Notes under the pieces: generated by a model
What the model was told of the DNA's origin: nothing
What the model saw: the letters and a program-made list of their open reading frames with translations, nothing else
Databases searched by the model: none
In this document: in pieces, positions 10,679-22,696 of the stretch
Layout of the letters: every line of letters begins with the position of its first letter
Numbering within the stretch: position 1 is the stretch's first letter
Assembly: GCA_030141605.1 (NCBI GenBank)
Contig: JAQGDQ010000154.1
Location: 460,001-483,500 of the forward strand
DNA length: 23,500 nt
Reading direction: 5' to 3'
DNA from: Tubiluchus corallicola
Lineage: Eukaryota > Priapulida > Priapulimorpha > Priapulimorphida > Tubiluchidae
Program-made: the position numbers and the translations under genes

Positions 10679-11550
10679 TGATCATAGCAATGACGGTTGC
10701 TTACCAAAAAATGTTGGCGATCTGACGTCATAAGTAAAGCGTTCAGTTTCGTGCACAAGAAACATAAAGCTGACTAAAAGAAAGTATTGCAATCCGATTA
10801 AGAAACATGTCGAAATCAATGTAAACAATAGAACGCGTAAAAAAACAAGCAAATTGGTGAAATTCGTCTTGTTTCTCAAAAATTATTTTAAAGCCATCTA
10901 TTAGCTAAAAAAAAATCAGGACAAAAATCGTGTAAAGGTGAATTGTTTAAACGTATTATTGTTTTATCCATGGCATCTGTATAAAGAAAAAGGGGGAATC
11001 ATCATACATTAATCTAATTATATCAAACATGACAGAAGTGCCCTTGTTCTAATAAGATGTGAATATAGTTTTGCTAAAACTATACGGAAAAAATAGCTAG
11101 GAAATAATACTTAAAAATGGATTTACAACGAGGTATGGGTCGTCGATCTCTTCTATTTTAACCCAAATCCTACACAACTGGTGTCAGTAATGAGGTCTGA
11201 CTTAACCAATCAATATAAATGTTTCTTATTTAGGATTATCCAAAGCGAAGGTATAATTTATTTAAGAGTACATGCAACGTTGTGATAATGCTAAACCAAA
11301 TATCTTGTGTAAAATCAAAATTCGTCATGAGAGTCTACCTGACGTATGTACTTAACTTAGTACTTCTGACTGTTTTGGGGCGTAGGCCTAATATTTGTTT
11401 GCACAGAAATATAATACAATTACTGTAGTTTAACTATTTTTGTCTATACAATTGTTGTAAAAACTGAACTCATAAATAGTCACAGTATGGCATTAACTGA
11501 AAACGACAATCGTAATGTCATTTGTAAATAAAAATTTCTGTTATATTGTA
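10679..11550 (+). terminator. Vsx 3' UTR and poly(A) signal
   Basis: Seen: the first canonical AATAAA after the stop is at 11527-11532. It is followed by T/GT-rich sequence (TTTCTGTTATATTG), as expected for a cleavage region, giving a 3' UTR of about 870 nt. TGTAAATA at 11524-11531 overlaps the signal and matches the Pumilio-binding consensus UGUANAUA. Inference only: the actual cleavage site and any alternative poly(A) sites need transcripts. Confidence 0.5.
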
Positions 11551-12604
11551 TATAGGGCCCTGATATGTTATTATCAGTGAGTTATATTGCAAGTGTAAAT
11601 AATTACGATTAGTAGTTATGAAATGGAAGTTTAAAATTTTAGAATGCAAGAATGCGCCTGAATTCCTGTTCTAGCACAGATCACATTACATTAGTCTTGA
11701 TATATGACATTGATATAAACGTTCAACTGTTTAAGATATTTCTGAAATCCTTTTACAGTTATGAAACACAAACTGGTAGGTTGAATCTGGTAATATCCGT
11801 GTATATGTGCATGCTGAATATGAATGTGAACACAGCTTTAGACTATTCTGATGACAGTGACATGTGAATAATACTACAGTATTATTCTTAGAATGATGTA
11901 ATTATTATGATTCAGAGCCATCATACACGGTGTAAACTAAAAAAAGATGTTAGGTGCTGTCACGGGTATGAATTGCTTGAAAAAGTAAGCCTCCTTTATG
12001 TTAGAATTTCCCGTAATGTATGTACTAAGAAAAATACATACAGTTTAAACAATGCATAAGCACTGCATGGCACATGCGTTTAACTAAAATCAACTTGGTT
12101 AATTTAAATCACAACATTTTAGGAATTATGCATAAAATTTTAGGACTTTTTGAATATTTGCTAATTTGTTTATACCAGAGACACTAAATCGCACTGCAGG
12201 TAGCAGATATTGTTTTCCACATAGCAGGTTTCTAATACACGCAACTCATCCTTGTAAAAAGTGCAATTAATATTCAAAAAGTAATGGCTTGGGCCTAAAT
12301 TAATTTCCCAGTACTCGCTGCACGATCATGCAGTATTCCACATGAATTGGCAGAAGTTAGACAAAGACTATTGCTGCTGCCCCTAAAGATGTCTAAGTGT
12401 ATAGAATGATACAACAAAAGAATAATACGACGAAAGAGAAAAGTGCAACAGTTTAGATTCAGACATACACCACATCATTTCATTAGTCAGATTTTAAGTC
12501 TTGATGCTTATTATCATACAAACTATATAAGTTTGTTTCTTATTTCCCTCTTGCTGTTATACACCACAAATTGTTGTGTTAGATTTTTTCCTCCTTGTAA
12601 CACT
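11551..12604. other. Intergenic, AT-rich, no gene seen
   Basis: It follows the Vsx poly(A) site. A 71-codon plus-strand frame at 11652-11867 shows no family feature. I see no repeat or RNA gene. Confidence 0.5.
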
Positions 12605-12610
12605 GCACAC

Positions 12611-12694
12611 CACAAACTGTTTCAGCTTCTCGTCTCTATTTGCTTACCACACGACAAACTGTTTCAGCCTTGGTCTCTATGAATAAGCTTACCA
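12611..12694. repeat. Two diverged direct repeats of about 42 bp
   Basis: Copies at about 12611-12650 and 12653-12694 share ACAAACTGTTTCAGC, then a GTCTCTAT segment, then GCTTACCAC. A weaker related CACCACAAATTGTTG lies at about 12562. The 79-codon ORF across this region is explained by the repeat and is not called as a gene. Confidence 0.7.
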
Positions 12695-12728
12695 CTCTAC
12701 TAACAAATAAGCTTTTCCATAGTTTTGT

Positions 12729-12840
12729 TGCGCGTACGCGAAGTTGCTGTAGGTCAAAGGTTACGTGTAGCCCAACAACGCGTCTTGACTACCCCGTCAC
12801 GTGATGTGTGTAAAACAAAGCCGTCTGCGGCGGCAGTTTA
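12729..12840. promoter_or_regulatory. CpG-rich patch with nuclear-receptor DR1 and E-box motifs
   Basis: Seen: a cluster of CpGs (TTGCGCGTACGCGAAG, CAACGCG, CCGTCTGCGGCGGCAG) in otherwise AT-rich DNA. AGGTCAAAGGTTA at 12751-12763 is one base off the DR1 consensus AGGTCANAGGTCA used by HNF4/RXR-type receptors. GTCACGTGAT at 12796-12805 contains the CACGTG E-box bound by USF/MITF/Myc-type factors. It lies between two convergent gene ends, where no known promoter is expected. No downstream coding exon is recognised on either strand. Confidence 0.35.
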
Positions 12841-14480
12841 GTAACTTTGGTAGTTTTTCATAGACTTTACTTAATTATGCATTAATCTGTGCAAAGAGCG
12901 ATTTTAATAGTAAGATCCTACTTGGGAAAATTTTTCGGTTTTATGCTATTTGAATTATGTGGATATTTTTGTACTGTTTAACTCTCCATACATCATTAAA
13001 TAGAAAATTAATAGTGGCTAACGTGTAGTATATTAATTGCTCTTTTTTTCATTGACTCGAGGGAAAACAATGCGTTCTTCATCTTTTTTTGAGTTCTTCA
13101 TCGAGGGACTTTTTTACTTCAACAAATAACTGCAAGTTGCGCCACCTACAGGCTCAATCTTTAAAAGCTTCAGGATTAAATTTTGGCGTATTATTTTAGC
13201 CATGTTATTAGTAACTACACTGTTTTTGTAAATGTTCCCTTTAACGAATGCATTGTACTATATATGTTGCTTTGCACGAAGCAAACTATTTTTGTTGTTC
13301 TTTGTATTAGACTGGAAAATGTTGTATTGAACTAGCTGCGTACAAAAAGTCAAACTTGCTGTGTGTATATAATTATGTTAATTTAATGAGTATTCTTGTT
13401 ATTTAAACGTATGTGAGATAATGAATAAAATGTAAATCAAGTTCAATATGTCTGTGAAGCATTTCTGAAGGTAAAATAGCTAAGACATGGGTAGTTTATT
13501 CATACAAATCAGTTAGTCATACAAATTATTCACAGCACATGTTTTTTCAATGATCTCTGATAGCCAACTGCTCAGGTAAGTTTTTCTATGAAGCAAGGAA
13601 GCCAGCAATTCTATGAAAGGTAAATGTTATGCATAGTACATAGTTCAAGGATGAAAGTTTAGACTGTATATGAAGAAATAGACTTGTTTTACAGCTGGAA
13701 TTTCTTGTGTGGGATTTTTAACTGTTTTAACCACAGAATGCAATAATATGACATAATGAATAAAAAATAATGACATATGACATAATAATACAAAATAATG
13801 ACATATGACATCGTGAACTTCACGACAATGTCTTTCGTGGTATCTTTCGAAAGGATTGATTTAAAACTAATCATTAATAGTTTTTAATATTTATTTCGTC
13901 ACAGAAAAAATAACTACAGAAGATAACCACTGATGTCACTGAAACATTTACATTTGGGCAATAATTCTACCAAAGGCTTCTTTCGTTCGCATCCCTCTGA
14001 GTTGTAATTTTCATATTGATGGCTTCCTCAATGAGTGTCCAACCCACCGGTATTTTTTAAAGGAAAAACAGTTTTAAAGGAAAAAAGTTTTATAAAGGAA
14101 AAACCAACCCTCGAACAACACGCTCCCTGTTTCAATATACACTTAAAAATATTGTAATTATCACATAACATATGCACTGTAACAGGATGACGCCATTTTT
14201 CGATCAAAATGGGTGTGCTCGCATCTTAATTGATTTTGCTAATTACACGAGGCACTTGTCTTCATTGCTGAAACGTTCTAGCATTTTTCTGAAATATTTA
14301 AATAAGCTCAACTTCCTGAAAGACTCCGTTTTTGCTTTAAGTGTAGTCTTATATGTACATCACGGCCGGAACTTGCATATAAAAAGATTGAGCTCTAAAT
14401 TGCGAAAACATAGGAATTATGAAACGTATTGGACTGAATTCGACTCAGGGGGTCGAACTCCGAGATGGCGGTCTTGATAT
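12841..14480. other. Intergenic, no supported gene
   Basis: AT-rich sequence. A 101-codon ATG frame at 14172-14477 has no recognisable domain and ends just before the LTR boundary. Local duplications are listed separately. Confidence 0.5.
13764..13811. repeat. Two copies of a 20-bp direct repeat
   Basis: AAAATAATGACATATGACAT at 13764-13783 recurs exactly at 13792-13811. It sits in a wider degenerate run of ATGACATAAT-type sequence. Confidence 0.9.
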
Positions 14481-14957
14481 TGCGCATCATGAAGATCCAT
14501 TTTACTATCGTTGTGTAACTGATTACTTAACTACAAATGTTAATTTTAATTACAAATGTTATGCTAACTAACTAAGTTAATGTCTGTAAACTAGTACCTT
14601 ATACCTGTTATAGCATGTCGTTTAACTCTCATAAAATAAAATACACAAAAACTACACTGTACGGAGTTTATTAACAGCACTAGTAAAAATAGGGGACCAA
14701 AATACACGTGCACAAAAAATTGACTAACTAACTCAGTAACAGTACTACACCCGAGGAGCACCTATGTCAGAAAAATCAAGGCTGTAGTGACCTCTACACG
14801 CTTTTATACTGGCATTCCAGGTCAGCTGGCTTCTCACACCACGTGTAGGCCCAAACAAGACGTCTGGACCTACAAGAAAGGGGTGAGGCGCTGCTGACGT
14901 GGAAGCAGGGCGTGTAGCGGGCCCTACACCTGACCCGACACAGGTGCCTCCGTAACA
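14481..14957 (-). mobile_element. Probable solo LTR (Ty3/gypsy-like), antisense
   Basis: Seen on the minus strand: the right boundary reads TGTTACGGAGG (from 14957). A GC-rich U3 follows, then a TATA box AGTATAAAAG (14810-14801), then AATAAACTCCG (AATAAA at 14672-14667), then about 185 bp to a CA end at 14481. ATAT precedes 14481 and follows 14957, fitting a 4-bp target duplication. Known: TG...CA ends, a TATA box and then AATAAA within about 135 bp are LTR hallmarks. No gag-pol, primer-binding site or second LTR is visible, so it looks like a recombined solo LTR. The 14957 end is firmer than the 14481 end. Confidence 0.55.
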
Positions 14958-15340
14958 ATATTAAATCACACACACTGCCTACATCACACCTACTTCGTCT
15001 GTCCTTATTTAAATTATGTCAGCTCCCTTTCGTGAGCCACATGCATGAGAATTCTTGACCATTCACATTACTTTCAAGGAAAATTCCTTCATTTGTATTT
15101 TGGATTAAATAAATGCACTCCCGCAAATAAAGGATTCTTCAAACAATGCAACATCCTGTTAACTGACGCACAGTGTTTTATAACATTACGATTTTTGTGC
15201 ATAAATCTAATAATAAATTATTAGTTGTATTTCGTAAAAATCCTATTAAATTAAGTGTAAGATTTTGTAATATACGATTTAATCAATTCTTCTTTCTTTG
15301 CTGGTAAGCATGTCATCATCCTCACTGGGCAGTGGTCATG
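14958..15340. other. Intergenic, no gene seen
   Basis: AT-rich unique-looking sequence between the LTR and the palindromic element; nothing is supported here. Confidence 0.5.
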
Positions 15341-15341
15341 A

Positions 15342-15626
15342 AAAATTTGACCAAAATATTTTTAAATGTAAAAAAGCTTTATATGTTTACAGACAATAAT
15401 CCAGACTTATATAATTATTAGTGTTATGGCAAGTAGAAGTCAAACTTGTTGTGTGTGTATATAATTACATTCTAAACTAGCACTGTTTTTTATCTTTGAA
15501 AGCGCTATTGAAAGAAGTGTTTATACGGTAAGGACTTTAACTTAAAATGACCTGTATGTCTTGATTATTGTCAGTAATAAAACGTATAAAGCTTTTTTAC
15601 ATTTAAAAATATTTTGATCGAATTTT
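15342..15626. mobile_element. MITE-like element with terminal inverted repeats of about 65 bp
   Basis: Seen: the left arm (about 15342-15407) contains CAAAATATTTTTAAATGTAA, then AAAAGCTTTATA, then GACAATAATC. The right arm (about 15559-15626), read in reverse complement, has the same blocks in the same order with few differences. The centre of about 150 bp is unpaired. There is no ORF. Target duplications were not resolved. It ends only about 80 bp downstream of the sulfotransferase stop codon, so it may lie in or next to that gene's 3' UTR. Confidence 0.75.
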
Positions 15627-15668
15627 ACAATAAAAGAATATTGAAATAAAAAATAATTTTAATAATTT

Positions 15669-15674
15669 TTTATT
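15669..15674 (-). terminator. Candidate poly(A) signal of the sulfotransferase gene
   Basis: AATAAA on the minus strand lies 34 nt after the stop codon. The area is very A/T-rich, so a chance match is possible. Confidence 0.35.
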
Positions 15675-15708
15675 TTTTCTAAATAAATCCACGACACGCT
15701 CAACATCG

Positions 15709-15878
15709 TTATATGGGAGGCGAAATATTGTCTTTCCAAAACCATTTTTCATCACCTAACAGTTCGACCAAATCTTTATTGAATGGTAAATAGAATTCAT
15801 CAAGTAGTTTCCTGGTGGATTCTAGCATTGTTAACAAATTTGGAGATTTGTTTTTTCTTATTTCGCCTACACGTTGTT
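15709..15878 (-). CDS. CHST15-like carbohydrate sulfotransferase, last coding exon
   Basis: Seen: a strong acceptor (CTTTTTTTCAG) ends at 15879. The exon enters with two bases that complete GAA with the G left by the previous exon, and ends at TAA (15711-15709). The C-terminal sequence includes TRKLLDEFYLPFNKDLVELLG and a terminal W-x-W. Known: an LxxFYxPFNxxLxxLLG segment closes many Golgi sulfotransferases that use PAPS as donor. Inference: this is the C-terminus of a chondroitin/dermatan-type sulfotransferase, catalytic in the Golgi lumen. The longer ATG frame starting at 15915 is intronic read-through. The exact subfamily (CHST15, UST or a lineage-specific paralogue) is uncertain. Confidence 0.88.
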
Positions 15879-16731
15879 CTGAAAAAAAGAAAAAACGTGT
15901 GAGAAAACATGTCAAGTAAACGGCATGTAAACGACATATTTAAAATCGTGCATCGATGTATTCAAAATATGCTTATGATTTGCAAAGATGGATTGGCAAA
16001 CTAATATATGACCTTCAAACTAACATTTCATGTAAGGTATGACCATCACACAAATATAATTTACTTGTCTGTTAAAACTCTTAAAGTGAAAGAAATATAT
16101 GACATGTATTGTCTTCATTTCATGTATCAATATCATAATTCATTTCTACCACCAGCTTTTCAGTCATACTTTAGTCTAGTTTCAAATCAACATGATCATT
16201 ACACAATATATTCAGTCGGAAACTATGTACTTCCTCTTCCAAACACAAATATAATGAAACAGTCGTCATAATATAATGCTATCAAAATATGGTCGTCATT
16301 TCCGCCTGAAATGAAAACTCTTAGTCTTTATCAATTTAAAAAGGCATTAAAGAATTACTTACTACGGTATAATTAACTCACAATTTTTCTCATCCTGATT
16401 TTGACTTTACTAACAAAACTTATTTTGTTCTAATGTACGTTATAACTGATGAAAATACTATGTAATGTTAACTGTGAATTGTTGCACTTATCTGAAGGAG
16501 GACTCGAAAGCATAATGCTCCTTCCCCCTCCTCACAGTGACTCGTTTATTTTATTTTATAATGTAATAAAAATTTGTATGCATGCTTACATGTACGATTT
16601 GCTGTGAAATAAATTCATAATACATGTACAGTGGTAATTCAGTGGCAACGATTCACTTTTAATTTAGACCACTAGGTTTACTTGCCAAACTTAAACTACG
16701 AACTTCTAAAGTGTCAAGTTTGCAGCTTCAC
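15879..16731 (-). other. Last intron of the sulfotransferase gene, with an antisense LINE fragment
   Basis: 853 bp with consensus GT/AG ends on the minus strand. About two thirds of it is occupied by the plus-strand LINE 3' fragment. Confidence 0.85.
16008..16585 (+). pseudogene. Non-LTR retrotransposon (LINE) 3' fragment: reverse transcriptase C-terminus plus 3' UTR
   Basis: Seen: a frame from 16008 to TAA at 16374-16376 is interrupted by one in-frame TAA at 16269. It reads TLKVKEIYDMYCLHFMYQYH, NSFLPPAFQSYF and, after the stop, YNAIKIWSSFPPEMKTL then QFKKALKNYLL. Known: K-hydrophobic-K-E/D-I-Y, F-M-Y-x-Y-x-N-x-x-L-P and W-x-x-x-P-x-x-x-K-x-x-x-x-x-x-F-K-x-x-L-K closings are typical of the C-termini of CR1/Jockey-group reverse transcriptases. 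The noncoding tail holds a hairpin (GAAGGAG at 16494 with CTCCTTC at 16518) and ends in an A/T-rich run near 16585. It is a 5'-truncated dead copy. Confidence 0.8.
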
Positions 16732-16885
16732 CTCTTAATCCCAGGAACTTGTAGATTTGTTGAGCTGTGGAGTTGACGCCTTTGATCATGTCTTCGAACC
16801 TGATTAACAACATTTGTTCTCGAGGAAAAACACGCAGATAATGTCGCAAATATGCCACATAGAGGCCTCTGTCAACTGCTGGATC
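16732..16885 (-). CDS. CHST15-like carbohydrate sulfotransferase, middle exon
   Basis: This exon is too short for a simple ORF scan and was found by motif. Seen: an acceptor GATACAG before 16885, 154 bp in phase 0, then a donor (AAGAG/GTGAAG) leaving phase 1. It encodes DPAVDRGLYVAYLRHYLRVF, then PREQMLLIRFEDM, then ending in QQIYKFLGLR. Known: the G-L-Y-x-x-Y-L-x-x-W/Y-L-x-x-F-P-x-E-Q-x-L-x-I-x-x-E-D pattern is diagnostic of this sulfotransferase family and of PAPS-dependent Golgi enzymes generally. The phases match both neighbouring exons exactly. The codons are clean, with no break, so the gene looks functional. Confidence 0.92.
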
Positions 16886-17160
16886 CTGTATCGAAACAAT
16901 GGTTAGATAAATGTTTCAGTAATCAAACTTTGCGGTAGTCAGTTTATCAATCAACTGGTTTGAGGTTGACTCATTCGCTCATTTTACCTCTATCATCTTT
17001 GTATTTTGTTTGTCTCTTCAATTTTCACTTTTCTGAACTTTTTTCCCATTCTTTCGCTCTCGCCCCCTCTCTCACCTGCTCTTTTCCCCCTCTCCCCTAG
17101 TCCCTCTTTCTAATTTGGAATGTAGGTTATATATTTTCTGAATAAAAGATTTATGATAAT

Positions 17161-17313
<153 letters not shown>

Positions 17314-17449
17314 GCTACCCATTCTGTTTTCGTTATTTTAAATTATATATTTCGTTATTTTCGTGCATGTGTAAGCCATGGCTTTCTCCCCGATACTTGC
17401 ATGTTGTCGATGCTGGTTCTCTTAGTAAATAACAAGAATAAAAAGATAA

Positions 17450-17587
17450 CAGAATAATTACAGACCAATTGCGCTGTCAACAATTCACAGTAAACTACTT
17501 GAAATGGTATTACTCTGTTTACTCACTAGGTACAAAGATTCTATTCCGACTCTTCCAAATCAGTTTGGCTATGTAGAAAAATGTTGA
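17450..17587 (+). pseudogene. LINE reverse transcriptase fragment (fingers/early palm)
   Basis: Seen: 45 codons from 17450 to a TGA at 17585 read QNNYRPIALSTIHSKLLEMV, later PTLPNQFGYVEK. Known: N/D-Y-R-P-I-x-L...K-x-x-E and Q-F-G-F/Y are hallmark blocks of non-LTR reverse transcriptases, lying before the catalytic palm motifs. It is upstream in the protein but to the right of the 16008 fragment, on the same strand, so it is a separate insertion. The palm catalytic residues are not identifiable downstream. Further vestiges (VHDFDNRFLINDL) may run to about 17700. Confidence 0.72.
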
Positions 17588-18039
17588 AACTAAAATCATG
17601 CTTATTTATGATTGATTCAGTTCATGATTTTGACAACCGTTTCTTAATAAATGATTTGGATTCGAGTTTTCTGATAATTCGAATTCATTCTCCTTATGTA
17701 GAGGTAGTATCTCTTCATATAAAGTAGTAACACACCCATCAAAATACCGTCCAAGTGCCATTTATTTTTAGCCCCACCCAGTTTACATTGTGCTTATCAG
17801 CATCCAGACGTGTCGTCGTGTCAGTGTGGTGCGTATGCGTTTTTACCATCCAAGCACCTGTTCCGAAGTAGCAGTCAGCACGCAGGACCCAGGCGGAACA
17901 CTCTGGCAAGTTTGGCACCAAATTTTTACTTTACATGCCGTTTGGTTTTTCTGGTTTGATTGATTTTGCTGGTAAACTACAGTTGGTGAGCAGCAGGCCC
18001 ATTTTTGTTACAATACATTAACATTTTTGCTAATCGTAC

Positions 18040-18232
18040 CTTTGCAGAATTTTTCCTAAATGCTTTATCATAAGCGCAGGGGTATTTCTCGAAGTTGTCC
18101 ATTTTTGCTGTGACGGAACAATTTTGATAAATGGCTATTTTCGTTTTGACGTATTCGTGAATTTCTTCGGGAGTGAGTTTGGAGTCTCCTCTCTCCATTC
18201 TCCGCCCCAGAGCGTTATACCACGACAACAGT
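18040..18232 (-). CDS. CHST15-like carbohydrate sulfotransferase, first exon visible in window
   Basis: Seen: acceptor TTCTTCTCTACAG ends at 18233. The exon begins with A, finishing a split codon (arginine if the missing bases are AG or CG). It reads LLSWYNALGRRM, then LTPEEIHEYVKTKIAIYQNC, then CAYD, and ends AFRKNSAK before the donor GTACGA. It is 193 bp, entering in phase 2 and leaving in phase 0. Known: in this family an NPVxR-xYSxY segment precedes a helical region with two cysteines, as here. The PAPS-binding 5' loop and the membrane anchor should be in upstream exons, not found up to 23500. The ATG start at 18336 is intronic. About 172 residues of the enzyme are covered by the three exons. 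Confidence 0.88.
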
Positions 18233-20750
<2,518 letters not shown>

Positions 20751-20752
<2 letters not shown>

Positions 20753-21106
20753 GCCTTTTTGAGAAAAGCTCAATGGAAAGCAGAACGAACAGACGTTAAT
20801 GAGAGCAGGTTCTATTTTGGTTTCTAATCTTGAACTTTGAATTATTATTCTTAAAAAAACGTTGCCATTCAAGCGTACATTATAGACAGGACAGGATCCG
20901 AAAGGACAGAGTTGCGATAAAAGTTTTAAAACTATAACATCTTTAAGATTAAAAGGTCAAAGTTCAAGATTAGAAAGTCAAAAGTAGGGTCTGCATTCAT
21001 TAGTTGCCTATCTGTTTGGCTTGCGACATGTTTTTTTGTTAAAAGAAACGCTTTGTGGGCAAGAAATGCTCAAAATCGAATTAAATTCGACAAAATCGTT
21101 GTTTAT
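20751..21106. other. No gene seen
   Basis: AT-rich sequence with a small run of related AAGGTCAAAGTTCAAGATTAG-like direct repeats near 20940-20985. Nothing else is supported. Confidence 0.5.
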
Positions 21107-21260
21107 AGGAAAACCGGACGATTGATTAGACTCAACCTCATTTTAATTTACTATCCAAAATGTACACTTTATTGCCTATAAAATTTAGCAATTGTTTCTA
21201 AGGTTTGAATAATTACCTTGAAAAGTTGATCAATGGCAACTGAACACAGTTACCGCTAAC
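21107..21260 (+). repeat. Interspersed repeat, copy 2 (154 bp)
   Basis: Second copy of the 18449 repeat, 184 bp upstream of the ATG of the coiled-coil ORF. Its CCTATAAAA (about 21174-21182) is a possible TATA box. Whether it is an element's leader or an unrelated insertion cannot be told here. Confidence 0.8.
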
Positions 21261-21443
21261 GTCACAAACTAACCACAGTTTGTGCAATGGTAGGCATCTT
21301 TCCTGTGACAAAAAGGCGTCATTCTCAGTCTTAGCGGATTCGCTAAGTCATGCATAGCTTTGAAAGTTTAACAACTTTTAACTATCCGAGGTTATTAGTA
21401 TTTAATTTAAGCTTTGATTTAAAAAAGGCAATTGTAGTTTTCA

Positions 21444-22567
21444 ATGAAGTTAGAAGACGTTGATGAGCTAACCAGCCTAGCACCTCTCTCTAAACCCCAG
21501 ACAAAGACCAGGAAAAGTTGCCAAAATGCAAAACCATACAACAGTCATTAAAGCTTCGAGCCTGTGGAGAAAAGCTTTGCGACAAATGCTACAATAAACA
21601 GTACGGCAATACACTCATTAAACAGACTGTACAGGAAACAAATCAAAAATCGTCAAATCACGAAGAAGATTTGGTCAACCACAGCATAATCGTTGATTAT
21701 GAATTCCCAAACACTATTGGTGATCAGGACCATAACAACTCTCCTAAAAACCAACCAGCGCTGATGTTTGTGAATCCCGATACATCAGATAACGAGTCAG
21801 AATCCGAATATGACACTCCGCCAGTAACAGAAAAGTTGTTTCCATTAACATGTATTAATCCGCAGCCACTACATTCTAACACGGAAAGTGAGTTTATGAA
21901 AGCCAACTCGCATGTGAATAACTTAGTTGATGGAAAACAAACAACGCTTCTCATTTCCAACAGCCTTGGTGATCTGCCCGAACATGACGGTATTTTTCCA
22001 AAAACAGTCTGCATCGGAGACTGTGAAAATCTGAAATTAGGACAACGATTATTAACACTCCAATTTAAAAATAAACAGAGTCAACGTCAAGTCACAAGCC
22101 TAGAAGCACAGCTTAGAGCTTCTTACGCAGAACAAACAACACTGAATAAGGAAATTACCAGACTGCATAACCTCATAGAAACACAACAAAGTGAGACTCA
22201 AACATCAAGTGAGCTTGACCTAAGACTACTACATCGAAAAATCGACAAACTGAGCTACTATCTACAAAACGAATCGCCGCAAAGTGTATGGCAAAAAATA
22301 AATGAGACTGAAGAACGACTGAGTAGAAAAATAGAAAAGTTGTATAGCCTTATGACACAACGGACGTGCGGAGATGAGCTTTTGATATTAAATGAAACAG
22401 AAGCAAGAATAGCAAAAAATTTACGCACGAGTTATTTTCGATCCGATTTTGAGATATTATTACGCAGCAAGACGTGCATACACGTTTCAGTGTACCAGAG
22501 ATTGGCACTGGACACATCTGTCTTGAGTTTGTACATTCTTTACACAATATTCGTTTATTTTGAGTAA
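21444..22567 (+). CDS. Zinc-finger-like / coiled-coil protein, probably retroelement-derived, with a frame break near 21525
   Basis: Seen: the main frame (about 21494-22567) lacks an early ATG. It has cysteines in a C-x9-C-x4-C-x2-C pattern (CKTIQQSLKLRACGEKLCDKC), an acidic low-complexity middle (SDNESESEYDTPP) and a coiled coil from about codon 180 to 280 (QVTSLEAQLRASYAEQTTLN; ETEERLSRKIEKLY). It ends in a hydrophobic tail (LSLYILYTIFVYF). A second frame from ATG 21444 reads MKLEDVDELTSLAPLSKPQT, then KTRKSC, before a stop at 21549. Joining the two by one base would place that Cys two residues before the first Cys, giving a CxxC pair. Alternatively, an exon could start after CCCCAG at 21500. 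Known: zinc-finger plus coiled-coil proteins often accompany SGNH domains in invertebrate retroelement ORFs. AATAAA lies at 22670-22675. Function is unassigned. Confidence 0.6.
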
Positions 22568-22669
22568 AACTTAAAATTTTTCGTTTAAAATTCATGATTA
22601 AAATATATGTATATATATATATCACGCTTATTACAGTTATTTACAGTTTAGTTCACTCGTGTCATCTTA

Positions 22670-22675
22670 AATAAA
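22670..22675 (+). terminator. Candidate poly(A) signal for the coiled-coil ORF
   Basis: AATAAA about 105 nt after the TAA of the plus-strand ORF, followed by a T-rich stretch. It lies inside the 130-bp gap between the two convergent stops. Confidence 0.35.
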
Positions 22676-22696
22676 CTGTTTAATAGTTTTCCAATT

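Noticed and set aside
14238-14245. Second Vsx-type site GCTAATTA
   Set aside because: An 8-mer is expected about once by chance in a window of this size and base composition.
14172-14477. 101-codon plus-strand ORF
   Set aside because: No recognisable domain, no promoter or splice context, and unremarkable length for AT-rich DNA; possible but unsupported.
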